Of a stretch of DNA of 64,000 bases, positions 28,062-35,980 are shown piece after piece. How positions within the stretch are numbered: the first letter of the stretch is position 1; every line of letters starts with the position of its first letter. Source of the stretch: Agrobacterium cavarae (GTDB lineage Bacteria > Pseudomonadota > Alphaproteobacteria > Rhizobiales > Rhizobiaceae); the NCBI RefSeq assembly GCF_004310285.1, contig NZ_SISF01000025.1:169-64168 (forward strand). Reading direction: 5' to 3'. The translations under genes and the position numbers were made by a program. The notes under the pieces were generated by a model. The model had not been told where the DNA came from. It ran no database searches and saw only the letters and a program-made list of their open reading frames with translations.

Positions 28062-28095
28062 CTTCATCAGCCAAAACTAGATTTGGCTGATGAAG
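28062..28095 (+). terminator. Hairpin terminator after the sugar transferase
   Basis: A perfect 14-bp stem (28062-28075 with 28082-28095) and a six-base loop, ten bases after the stop codon. The tail is not T-rich, but the stem itself ends in AAA/TTT, so it could work in either direction. Confidence 0.75.
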
Positions 28096-28727
28096 GTAGC
28101 TTAGGTCGATCGTGAAGTGTACGAGAACGCATCTATTTTTGCCGCTGTCCTTCCGACCACGAGTACTCCCAGAACGAAGTGATCAAGTGAGGCGTTTGCG
28201 AAAGAGGCAAACTCAAGAGCTCACGTATTTGACTAACTCGCTTGATGTTGATCTGGCACAAATGTGCCTTTTGTTCGGGATCGGCTCAGAAGTCTGGGAC
28301 GAGCGCATAAATGCCTTGATCGGCTGAAACCTGAGTTCGTTAATCGGCCGCACTGAGCAGAGGCTTCGGTGAGCGGAGACTTTGGATCCTGCGGATCAAT
28401 GCCGCCCTGTCGGTAGGCCTAGAGGTTCAGGCTCAGGTGCATGCCAAAATGTTGTGGTCGAACTTGTTGGCACCGCCAGAACGTTCTCCTAACGCGTGAA
28501 GAGATTTGCGGGCGAGCGTAAATTTTAAAGGAAATTTTTACTTTATTTCAAAGTATTATCTGCCTTTAAATAGTTATGGTAAATAGTTCTTCGCGCTGTG
28601 TAATAATCTGTTAACAAGAAAATAGGAAGAATAGCGTCGTCCGTTAGTTTAGAGTCGGTAATGACGTTCAATTCAGACAAAATTTACTCCTGAGTGACAG
28701 CCTGATGGCTCTCAAGGAGTCTCAGCC
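28096..28727. other. Intergenic region after the exopolysaccharide locus
   Basis: About 630 bases. A frame with GTG at 28112 (71 residues, to 28327) has an AGG a few bases upstream and an ordered-looking C-terminal half, but no family was recognised and I do not call it. The 28510-28680 part is AT-rich and could be a promoter for the small protein below. Confidence 0.35.
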
Positions 28728-28871
28728 GTGTCACTCAAACTTCGAAATATTATTCTCGCTGTCGCGACGTCCCTCGTCATGTGGGTGATGTTGATACAAG
28801 GTTCACTGGTAACGTTTCGGTTCTTTCACCCGCAAACGGACATGATGACGACCGCAAGCGTTGGACGGTGA
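28728..28871 (+). CDS. Small membrane protein (47 residues), GTG start
   Basis: GTG at 28728 with AAGGAG eight bases upstream reads a basic N-terminus (SLKLRN), one hydrophobic helix (IILAVATSLVMWVMLIQG) and a short tail to a TGA at 28869-28871. An inverted repeat, GAGTGACA at 28692-28699 and TGTCACTC at 28729-28736, brackets the ribosome site and includes the start codon. No family recognised. Confidence 0.45.
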   Translation: MSLKLRNIILAVATSLVMWVMLIQGSLVTFRFFHPQTDMMTTASVGR

Positions 28872-29134
28872 ACCACATCTCGAGATCGTGTGTCCAGTAG
28901 TCTGGTAGCAACGAGTTGCGCGGGCACCATGATAAAGCGCGTGCCAGTTGGCAACCGGTTCACCATGCTCTGAGGCTGTGCTGCGCCCCAAAGAGCTTGC
29001 GGCAGGATGCGGTTGAGAAACCGATCTCAAGCTGGTCTGCAGTGGTATGCTCAGCCGAAGCAATGCCTCGACGGTTTTGCGAAGACCACGCATAGCGAAT
29101 TGGACGCGTTACTGCGTGCCGTCACCACGACCCA
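28872..29134. other. Intergenic region, no recognised gene
   Basis: Between the small membrane protein and the end of the XRE regulator gene. It appears to mark the right boundary of the patchwork region; from here on GC content and codon use are those of typical rhizobial core sequence. Confidence 0.35.
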
Positions 29135-29971
29135 TCACGCAACCTCCAGACTCTTAACAAAATCAGCACTCTCATGAGCATGAATGCGGGTGAACCGGAT
29201 CAGTTCATCGAAGTGGCGCTGCATTTTGCGGATGGATTCGGCGTTGTTGAGAACGAGATACATGCCGCCCACGAAGATCGCTGCGCGCTGCGAGCCGAAG
29301 ATCGTATAGGGTACGGAAAAGCGCTCTTTCTCGTTGAACAGGAATAGTCGGAACGACGGGTAGAGCTCGTTGATAAGTTCGGACATGTATTGCAGCTGTG
29401 TTGCTCTGATCTCCTTCTTCAACCCACTCCACATGCCGCGTCCCTGGGCAAAAGCTTCCAACGTCTCGCAGGGCATGCAGACTTCCATATCCGTGCCCGG
29501 CTGGCGGTTGTAGTCGAGGCGAAAAGCGGACTCGCTGGCTTGGGCTTTCACGCTTTGATGCGCGCTTTCGGCTTCGAAGGCGATGATTTGTGGGGTGCGC
29601 AGCAGGTCCGGGATTCGGGCTGGCACGTAGCGGATCTTCGAACCTGTGGCCTCGGCATGCCATTTCATCAGCAGCGTGTCGGTATAGTCCTCACCGCCTT
29701 CCTCGATCTCGAAGCTCGGGCGCAGTTCCCCCGTCAGGCCTGGATCGTGCGAGATGCCGAGCAACCAATCGAGCGATACGGCGTGGCGTTCGGCGATGTT
29801 GAGAAGAGTTTCCACGCGCGGTAGACGCGCCGAATCACCCGACAAAAGCTGTGATAGCGCCGAGCGGTCGATGCCGATCCCGGCCGCAAAAGCCGAATGG
29901 CTGTCACCGGACCGCGTGACCAGTTCCAGCAAGCGGAGGCGAAAGAGCTCCGCCAAGGCACGCTTATCCAT
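29135..29971 (-). CDS. XRE-family transcriptional regulator
   Basis: About 278 residues. An N-terminal XRE helix-turn-helix (about residues 8-75: FAAGIGIDRSALSQLLSG ... VETLLNIAERHAVSLDWLLGIS) is followed by a 190-residue ligand-type domain I cannot name. ATG at 29971 is chosen over a TTG at 29983 because GAGG lies six bases upstream of it. It is transcribed away from the desaturase gene; a 7-bp inverted repeat in the shared spacer (29981-30004) is a likely operator. It probably controls the desaturase/PhnD-like pair and itself. Confidence 0.85.
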   Translation of the reverse strand: MDKRALAELFRLRLLELVTRSGDSHSAFAAGIGIDRSALSQLLSGDSARLPRVETLLNIAERHAVSLDWLLGISHDPGLTGELRPSFEIEEGGEDYTDTLLMKWHAEATGSKIRYVPARIPDLLRTPQIIAFEAESAHQSVKAQASESAFRLDYNRQPGTDMEVCMPCETLEAFAQGRGMWSGLKKEIRATQLQYMSELINELYPSFRLFLFNEKERFSVPYTIFGSQRAAIFVGGMYLVLNNAESIRKMQRHFDELIRFTRIHAHESADFVKSLEVA

Positions 29972-29980
29972 AATTAACCT

Positions 29981-30004
29981 CAATGTTTACTATTATCAAC
30001 ATTG
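29981..30004. promoter_or_regulatory. Inverted repeat, probable operator of the XRE regulator
   Basis: CAATGTT (29981-29987) and AACATTG (29998-30004) form a perfect 7-bp inverted repeat with a 10-base AT-rich centre, so the half-sites are 17 bases apart, close to the two-turn spacing of dimeric helix-turn-helix proteins. It lies 10 bases upstream of the XRE start and about 100 upstream of the divergent desaturase. Confidence 0.55.
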
Positions 30005-30106
30005 TAGGGTTTCTGTTATCAAAATCAACAATCGGTCACCAAACTCTCATTGTGCACCTTGCGGCTGGGTGAAATTCTGTCCCGGGGCTAAGCATCAGGG
30101 GATATG

Positions 30107-31147
30107 ATGAGCGACACGTCATTCGATAGGCAACACCAAGGACTCCATCAACGTCGAACAAAGGCGCCTAGAATAGAGTGGCCGACAGTCGCGCTACTTC
30201 TTGCATGCTACGGCCTGTGGGGGATGGCTGGCTACAGTCTTTATCCGGCCTATCCCATCGTCGCGCTCGTGCTGATGGGCGTTGCGGTCGCGCTTCACTC
30301 GTCGCTTCAACATGAGGTTTTGCACGGGCATCCGACGAGGAGCGCCAAGGTCAACGAGGCGCTGGTCTTCGCTCCGCTCGGGGTATTTTACCCCTACCGT
30401 AGTTACAAGCGGACGCATCTTCAGCACCATGCGGATGAGCGTCTCACCGATCCCTTCGATGATCCCGAGAGTTACTACCGCGCCATGAGCGACTGGGAGA
30501 CGATGCCGGCCTTGCTGAAGCGCCTGCTTGCCTGGAACAACACGCTGATTGGACGTGTGCTGATCGGTCCGCCGCTGATGGTGGTCGGGTTCACCGCTTC
30601 CGAATGGCGTAAGATTTTCAAGGGAGACCGCAAGGTCGCCATGGCGTGGACCCTCCACCTTGCCGGGCTCATTCCGACCTTGCTGGTGGTCTCGAACCTG
30701 TTCGGCATTCCCGTCTGGCTCTACGTCGGCGTCTCCGCCTATCTGGGCGTTTCCATTATCGCCATCCGCTCCTATTGCGAGCATCAGTGGGCGGAGCAGC
30801 CGGACGGGCGCACGATCATCGTCGAAAACTCGCTTCTCGCACCGCTCTTTCTCTATAACAATCTGCACTTCGTGCACCACAAGCTGCCTACCGTCGCATG
30901 GTACAGGTTGCCATCGCTCTATCGCGCTGGACGCGCAGAATGGCAAAGGATGAACGAGGGATATGTCTTCGCCAACTATTTCGAGGTTTTCCGCGCATTC
31001 GCTTTCAAGGCGAAGGAGCCGGTGGTGCACCCCGCCTGGCGACGGGTTGAACCGGTCGTGGCGAACGATATCGTGGTAACGGATCACGGCGATGTCGCGA
31101 ACTATCAAGCAGCGGGTGGTACCGCAATTCCGGATCTTCCGGCATGA
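30107..31147 (+). CDS. Membrane fatty-acid-desaturase-family di-iron protein
   Basis: About 346 residues with four to five membrane segments and the three histidine boxes of the family: HSSLQH/HEVLHGH (about residues 64-75), THLQHH (about 104-108) and LHFVHHKLP (about 263). These bind two irons and use oxygen to desaturate or hydroxylate a lipid-like or hydrophobic substrate. ATG 30107 is six bases from AGGGG and preferred over 30104. It overlaps the PhnD-like gene by four bases (ATGA), so the two are coupled. The substrate is unknown; the context (quaternary-amine transport and a lyase next door) leaves a role other than membrane fluidity possible. Confidence 0.85.
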   Translation: MSDTSFDRQHQGLHQRRTKAPRIEWPTVALLLACYGLWGMAGYSLYPAYPIVALVLMGVAVALHSSLQHEVLHGHPTRSAKVNEALVFAPLGVFYPYRSYKRTHLQHHADERLTDPFDDPESYYRAMSDWETMPALLKRLLAWNNTLIGRVLIGPPLMVVGFTASEWRKIFKGDRKVAMAWTLHLAGLIPTLLVVSNLFGIPVWLYVGVSAYLGVSIIAIRSYCEHQWAEQPDGRTIIVENSLLAPLFLYNNLHFVHHKLPTVAWYRLPSLYRAGRAEWQRMNEGYVFANYFEVFRAFAFKAKEPVVHPAWRRVEPVVANDIVVTDHGDVANYQAAGGTAIPDLPA

Positions 31148-31911
31148 AGTGGATTGCCGCTCTGCCGATGTATGACTGGCCGGAAGTGCGATCCGATGTG
31201 GATCGCAGCTGGGAGATAATGCGCGCCCGCTTCATCGCAAATGGCATCGATGCGCCTGAGCAACTCGTTCGACGCAACGCGGACATGCCACCGGTTTCGG
31301 GCGGCATCCGTGGCGAGGATGGGTCGATCATCGCGCCGGACCCGGCAACGCTCGATCCGGATGCGCTCGATCTCGATGTCCTGTGGCGCCATCCGGCTCT
31401 TCTCATCTCCGCTACCTGTTGGGGGCCGATGGAACTTGGCTTGCAGGATCATGTCCAGGTCATTGGGCAAAGCCCGTATGAAGATGTCGCGGGGGGCTCG
31501 GGAATATTCTATTCGAGCGCCATTGTTGGTCGGAGAGGGGAGGGCGCCAGCGTGATGGCGCCTGAGACAGGCCAACCGATCTTGCCGATCTCGTTACTTC
31601 GAGAAAGAAAACTTGCCTTTAACGAGCACCGCTCGATGTCCGGTCATCTGGCCTTGAAGCGCGATCTGGGAGCCATGGGCGAAAGCTTCAAGCTGTTTTC
31701 TGAATTGGTGGAAACCGGAGCACATCGGGCGTCGGTGACGGCTGTCGCCCGGGGAGAAGCCGACTTCGCGGCAATCGACTGCCGATCCTGGATGCTGGCT
31801 GAGCGCCATGAGCCGGCGGCGAGGGATCTGCATGTCGTCGGCTGGACAGGTCGGCGCAAGGGCCTGCCCTTTATCCGCGCCAGAAACATCCATCTCGACT
31901 TCTTGATGTAG
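31144..31911 (+). CDS. PhnD-like periplasmic-binding-fold protein without signal peptide
   Basis: 255 residues resembling the PhnD/SsuA type substrate-binding superfamily: a first-domain start (WIAALPMYDWPEV), the ATCWGPMELGL stretch, SGHLALKRDL and GEADFAAIDCRSWML, where such proteins contact ligand. There is no signal peptide or lipobox, and no permease or ATPase gene beside it, so it may act as a cytoplasmic ligand sensor or enzyme subunit and not as a transport receptor. It is translationally coupled to the desaturase and converges on the lyase gene with 14 bases between them. Function unknown. Confidence 0.7.
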   Translation: MKWIAALPMYDWPEVRSDVDRSWEIMRARFIANGIDAPEQLVRRNADMPPVSGGIRGEDGSIIAPDPATLDPDALDLDVLWRHPALLISATCWGPMELGLQDHVQVIGQSPYEDVAGGSGIFYSSAIVGRRGEGASVMAPETGQPILPISLLRERKLAFNEHRSMSGHLALKRDLGAMGESFKLFSELVETGAHRASVTAVARGEADFAAIDCRSWMLAERHEPAARDLHVVGWTGRRKGLPFIRARNIHLDFLM

Positions 31912-31925
31912 ATGCGGCGCGCACC

Positions 31926-33422
31926 TCAGACGCTTTGATGGGGAGGCAGTGTCTTCGACAGGAGCGCCCTGGTCTTCTCCATGTCGGATGAGATCGGCCG
32001 ATCGTCCGAATAATGGCTGACGTGCGAGCGGAGCAGGCTGTAGAGCGCGTCCGTCCCCGGTGCTCTGCGCGCCACGGTTTCCAGAAAATCATGGGCCTGC
32101 GTGGCCGCCAGCCACTCGATCGCGAGAATGTATTCGGCATTGTCGATCACGGCGAGAAGCTTGTTGGCCGCAGCGGTCGGATGAGCGAGGAAATCCTCCT
32201 GCAGCGCCGAGGTGAGGCCGCCATCGGTGGAGGCGGGCGCTGCAAGCCTGCGGTTTTCGTTTGCAAGCGCTGCTGCCGTGTATTGGGCGATCATGAAGCC
32301 GGAATGGCTGCCTGGGTCGGAGGCGAGGAAGGGTGGGAGGCCGCTCACCAGCGGGTTGACCAGGCGGTCGATCCGCCGCTCGCTCATGGCCGCAATTTGC
32401 GCAATGGCGATGGCTAGAGCGTCAGCGGCCTGACCGAGTGCTGGCGCAACCGCATGGGCTTCAGACCAGACAAGCGGCTCCTCCGGCGTGCCGGCGACAG
32501 CGGGGTTGTCGGTGACCGATGCGAGTTCACGGTCAACGATGGCGGCGCATGTCTCGAACAGATCGAGCGCCGCGCCGTGGGCATGGGGGATAGAGCGCAG
32601 GCTGAGTGCATCCTGTGTGCGTCGGCCTTTAGCGGCTTCGATCAGTCCGCTGCCGGCAAGACGTGCCCGCAGCGCCTCGCCCACCTTGGCAATACCATCG
32701 GAGACGCGCAACGACAGCACGGCCTCGCTGAAGGCTGGCATCTGGCAGCCGGCCGCCTCTAGCGTCATGGCGGCAATGGAATCGGCCCAGTCGAGCAATT
32801 GCGCGGCCCGGTCCAGCGCGATGCTGGAAAGACCCGTGGCGCAAGCGGTGCCGTTGACGAGGCTCAATCCCTCCTTCGCGCCGAGAACCAGTGGCTGAAG
32901 TCCGAGTTCCGCTAAGGCCTCACACCCGCTCAAGGGACGTCCGGCGATATGGGCGGAGCCTTCTCCAATGAGCACCAGCGCCGTATGCGCATTATGCGTC
33001 AGGTATCCCGCCGATCCGCGGGATGGGACATCCGGAATGCAGTCGCGTTCAAGAAAGGTGGTGAGATGGCTGACGATCTCGCGGCTCACGCCGGAATATC
33101 CGTGAGCGAAGTTGGCGATCTGCGCGGCGATGATGGCGCGCACTTCACGAGAGGGAAGAAGCGGACCGACGCCGCAGGCATGGCTCAAAATGATGCTGCG
33201 CGAAAGCTTGCCCTGCGCTGTGCGATCAACAACGGTATCCGAAAGAGCGCCGACGCCGGTATTGATGCCGTAGGCACGGATGCCCCGCTCGACGATGCTC
33301 TCGACGATCCGCGCCGCGTTTTCGATCCGCTGAATTGCGGCGTCGGAGAGCGCAAGTGTTTCTCCCTGGCCGACCTTTGCCACGTCCTGCCAAGTCAGCC
33401 TGTCATCGAGCAACACAGTCAT
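31926..33422 (-). CDS. Histidase-fold (HAL/PAL superfamily) lyase lacking the MIO-forming triplet
   Basis: 498 residues, full length for the aromatic amino acid lyase superfamily, with YGINTGVGAL (Tyr51), LSHACGVG, AKEGLSLVNGT, RTQDALSLR, SERRIDRLVNP, SGFMIAQYTAAAL and a final LQEDF (Glu408). Where histidases have GSVGASGDLAPLAH, this protein reads GSAGYLTHNAH (136-146): the Ala-Ser-Gly that becomes the electrophilic MIO cofactor is cleanly deleted. The usual QDxYSLR Tyr is Leu273 and GNFHG is replaced by SEAHA. So it is unlikely to be a histidine ammonia-lyase. Ergothionase, a known MIO-free member, removes trimethylamine from ergothioneine; a betaine lyase fits the quaternary-amine importer in the same operon. 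AGGA lies seven bases before the ATG. It is the last gene of the operon. Confidence 0.88.
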   Translation of the reverse strand: MTVLLDDRLTWQDVAKVGQGETLALSDAAIQRIENAARIVESIVERGIRAYGINTGVGALSDTVVDRTAQGKLSRSIILSHACGVGPLLPSREVRAIIAAQIANFAHGYSGVSREIVSHLTTFLERDCIPDVPSRGSAGYLTHNAHTALVLIGEGSAHIAGRPLSGCEALAELGLQPLVLGAKEGLSLVNGTACATGLSSIALDRAAQLLDWADSIAAMTLEAAGCQMPAFSEAVLSLRVSDGIAKVGEALRARLAGSGLIEAAKGRRTQDALSLRSIPHAHGAALDLFETCAAIVDRELASVTDNPAVAGTPEEPLVWSEAHAVAPALGQAADALAIAIAQIAAMSERRIDRLVNPLVSGLPPFLASDPGSHSGFMIAQYTAAALANENRRLAAPASTDGGLTSALQEDFLAHPTAAANKLLAVIDNAEYILAIEWLAATQAHDFLETVARRAPGTDALYSLLRSHVSHYSDDRPISSDMEKTRALLSKTLPPHQSV

Positions 33423-33497
33423 TCGGTTTTCCTGATAATGTTCAATGCAAAGAGAGTGTTCGTCTGGAGCGCGGTTGCAGCTTTCCCAGACGCTGGA

Positions 33498-34238
33498 TCA
33501 AGTGCTGTAGAGGCGATAGCGGCTGCCGGGATAAAGCAAGCGGACGGAAGAGATGACGCCGGCGTCAGACCATGTGCGGCGGCGCACCAGAAGGCAGGGC
33601 TCCGTCTTGGAAATGGCAAGCAGCTTGCACTCCCACGGCTGCGCCGTCACCGCCTCAATATGCTGCTCGGCCCTCACGATCGGCGCAATGGCAGTCAGAT
33701 AGCCGTTCGGCGTCGCCTTGCCGAAATCCTGATCGATATAGTGCGGAACGATGGCGTGGTTGACGAAACGATCCTCGATCTGCATCGGCACGGAATCTTC
33801 CGCATGCACCATGATCGAATGTGACACCGGGCTGCCGATCTCGATCGAAAGTGCCTCTGCCAGTTCGGCATCACAGCTTTCCATCCGCAGTACGATGACA
33901 TTGGCCGTATGGACACCGCCATTGCGGGTAATTTCGTCGGCAATATTGGGAACGCTCTGAAACTGCGACGTCCGCTTCTTGCTGGCAACGAAAGACCCCT
34001 TGCCCTGTACCCGAACGACAAAGCCTTCATCGGCCAGTTCGCGCAGTGCGCGGTTGGCAGTCATGCGGCTGACGCCAAGCAGCTCGACCAGTTCGTTTTC
34101 GGACGGCACGCGATGGCCGACGGCCCACTCGCCGGTTTCGACGCGGCTTCGAACATAATCCTTGAGCGTGACGTAAAGCGGCTTATCGGCGGCCTGCTCG
34201 TGCTGCGCTTTTTCGATCTGTTTCTCTACCGTTTGCAT
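33498..34238 (-). CDS. GntR-family regulator, HutC type
   Basis: About 246 residues: an N-terminal winged helix (VRSRVETGEWAVGHRVPSENELVELLGVSRMTANRAL, about residues 20-60) and a C-terminal UTRA ligand domain (SVPNIADEITRNGG, VPMQIEDRFVNHAIVPHY, PCLLVRRRTWSDAGVISSVRLLYPGSRYRL), the layout of HutC. The frame extends to 34358, but ATG 34238 (MQTVEKQ) has GGAG just upstream and a family-like start. It sits between the importer and lyase genes, and a HutC-like operator precedes the first gene at 37793-37804. It probably represses the operon until its ligand (substrate or lyase product, urocanate-like in HutC) appears. Confidence 0.9.
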   Translation of the reverse strand: MQTVEKQIEKAQHEQAADKPLYVTLKDYVRSRVETGEWAVGHRVPSENELVELLGVSRMTANRALRELADEGFVVRVQGKGSFVASKKRTSQFQSVPNIADEITRNGGVHTANVIVLRMESCDAELAEALSIEIGSPVSHSIMVHAEDSVPMQIEDRFVNHAIVPHYIDQDFGKATPNGYLTAIAPIVRAEQHIEAVTAQPWECKLLAISKTEPCLLVRRRTWSDAGVISSVRLLYPGSRYRLYST

Positions 34239-34330
34239 GGGGCTCCAAAAGGCGAACGACGAAGGTTCGGCACCGGACGCGTCCGGGGCGCGTGTGCGGG
34301 TATGGTGCGTGCCATACCCGCAAACAGCCG

Positions 34331-35245
34331 TCAGTTCAACTTGTGCGTCGTCAGCCACTCTTCGGCAACCACGTCGAAGCTGTCATGGTTGGCAAGGCGA
34401 CCGTTCATGACGATCAGGTCCTTGGTTGTCAGAGCGGACGAAACCGCATCCAGTGTCTTGGTGACCGTGTCGTTGACCTTGGCCTTGGCCATGATCGGCA
34501 CGATGTTCTGGGCTGGGAACAGGTTCTTGATATCTTCCAGAATGATCAGGTCGTTGGCAGCAATCGCCGGGTCCGTCGAGAAGAGGTTTGCGGCCTGAAC
34601 CTGGTCGTTCAGCAGTGCCGACAGGGTCAGAGGCCCACCGACGTCGAGAGACTTGAACGACTTGAATTCAAGACCGTAGAGTTCCTTCAGGCCAATGATG
34701 CCTTCCTTTCGGGTCTTCCATTCCGGCGGACCGCCAAGCACCAGTTCGGACGCGACGGGCTTGAGATCAGCAATGGTCTTCAGCTTGTATTTCTCGGCAG
34801 TGGCACGGGTGACCGCCACACCATCGGAATCCTGAGCCGCGGATGGCGTCAGCATGACAACGCCCTCTGGCAGCGCCTTTGTCAGTGCTGCAGCGACGTC
34901 CGCCGGCGAATGGGCGGTGGCGTTTTTGTCGAGGTAGCTCAAGGTCGCGCCGGCATATTCCGGCAGGAGGTCGATCGAGCCGTCGAGAAGTGCCGGCATA
35001 TAGACTTCGCGGCTGCCGATGCTGAGCTTGGTTTCCGTCTTGATGCCCTTGGCGGCCAGGGCCTTGGCATAGATGGTGGCCAGAAGCTGGCTTTCAGGGA
35101 AGTCTGCCGAGCCGACGATGATGGTGGACGTATCCGAACGCTGAGCCGGAGCATTCCCGAGAGGATCGGTCTGCGCAAGCGTCGTGGTGGCGGAAAGCGC
35201 GATCAGCGCGAATGCGCCGGCGGCCTTTAAGATATTGAATGCCAT
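34331..35245 (-). CDS. Quaternary-amine ABC importer, periplasmic binding protein (OpuC/OsmF-like)
   Basis: 304 residues with a signal peptide (ALIALSATTTLA, cut before QTD) and the betaine/choline-type fold: VGSADFPESQLLATIYAKALAAKG, IGSREVYMPALLDGSIDLLPEYAG and DLKPVASELVLGGPPEWKTRKEGIIGLKELYG. These receptors bind trimethylammonium compounds in aromatic cages; the same group includes EgtU-type ergothioneine receptors. AGGAG lies eight bases before the ATG. It is fourth in the operon, after two permeases and the ATPase. The ligand cannot be read from sequence alone. Confidence 0.92.
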   Translation of the reverse strand: MAFNILKAAGAFALIALSATTTLAQTDPLGNAPAQRSDTSTIIVGSADFPESQLLATIYAKALAAKGIKTETKLSIGSREVYMPALLDGSIDLLPEYAGATLSYLDKNATAHSPADVAAALTKALPEGVVMLTPSAAQDSDGVAVTRATAEKYKLKTIADLKPVASELVLGGPPEWKTRKEGIIGLKELYGLEFKSFKSLDVGGPLTLSALLNDQVQAANLFSTDPAIAANDLIILEDIKNLFPAQNIVPIMAKAKVNDTVTKTLDAVSSALTTKDLIVMNGRLANHDSFDVVAEEWLTTHKLN

Positions 35246-35308
35246 GCAAGCTACTCCTTTTGTGTCAACGTCGTCAGAATGAAAATGCAGTTTTGGTTGA
35301 TGCCCACC

Positions 35309-35980
35309 CTATGCCCGGCGGGTTAGTCCTGGTGAGACCGTGAGCCTCGATATGATGCCGATCACCAAGTCGACCATAAGGGCGAGCGCACCGACCAGAA
35401 CGGCGCCCGCCGCCATCTGGTAGTAGTCGTTCTGCGCACGGCCATCGATGATGAGGCGCCCAAGACCGCCGAGCGATACGTAAGCCGCAATGGTTGCCGT
35501 TGAGATGATCTGCAATGTCGCGCTCCGAAGCCCGGAGAAGATCAGGGGCAGGGCGCAAGGAAGTTCGACATCAAAGAGAATATCGAGCGGCCGCTTGCCC
35601 ATGCCGCGCGCCGCATCCACCGCTGCGGGATCCACCGCCGCAACGCCGGCATAGGTCGCGCTCATGATGGGCGGCACGGCCAGAAGCACGAGAACAATGA
35701 TGCTGGGCACGATGAACGCCATGTCGGAGGCAAAGACCGGACCGAAGAGAATGACCAGCAACACGATCAAACCCAGGCTCGGCAGTGCACGCAGGGCATT
35801 GGCAAGGCCTGCGATGACGACCACGCCGCGGCCGGTGTGGCCGACATAAAGACCGATCGGCAGGCCGATCAGGCAGGAGAAGAAGAGGGCAACGCCGCTA
35901 TAGATCAGGTGCTGGATGACGAGCGCGAAGACGCCATCGGTGCCTGTCCAGTGTGCCGGATCGGAAAACCATGCGATCAT
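35309..35980 (-). CDS. Quaternary-amine ABC importer permease (OpuCB/OsmY-like)
   Basis: About 223 residues with five to six membrane segments and the EAA-like loop AAVDAARGMGKRPLDILFDVELPCALPLIFSGLRSATLQ, which contacts the ATPase. The ATG at 35980 overlaps the TGA of the upstream permease by four bases, giving coupled translation and a normal N-terminus (MIAWFSDPAHW); the longer frame to 36067 is rejected. It forms the channel together with the next permease. Confidence 0.92.
   Translation of the reverse strand: MIAWFSDPAHWTGTDGVFALVIQHLIYSGVALFFSCLIGLPIGLYVGHTGRGVVVIAGLANALRALPSLGLIVLLVILFGPVFASDMAFIVPSIIVLVLLAVPPIMSATYAGVAAVDPAAVDAARGMGKRPLDILFDVELPCALPLIFSGLRSATLQIISTATIAAYVSLGGLGRLIIDGRAQNDYYQMAAGAVLVGALALMVDLVIGIISRLTVSPGLTRRA

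Noticed and set aside
31926..33422. Call of hutH, histidine ammonia-lyase
   Set aside because: The Ala-Ser-Gly that forms MIO is absent, the active-site Tyr of QDxYSLR is Leu, and no urocanase, imidazolonepropionase or formimidoyl-glutamate gene is nearby.
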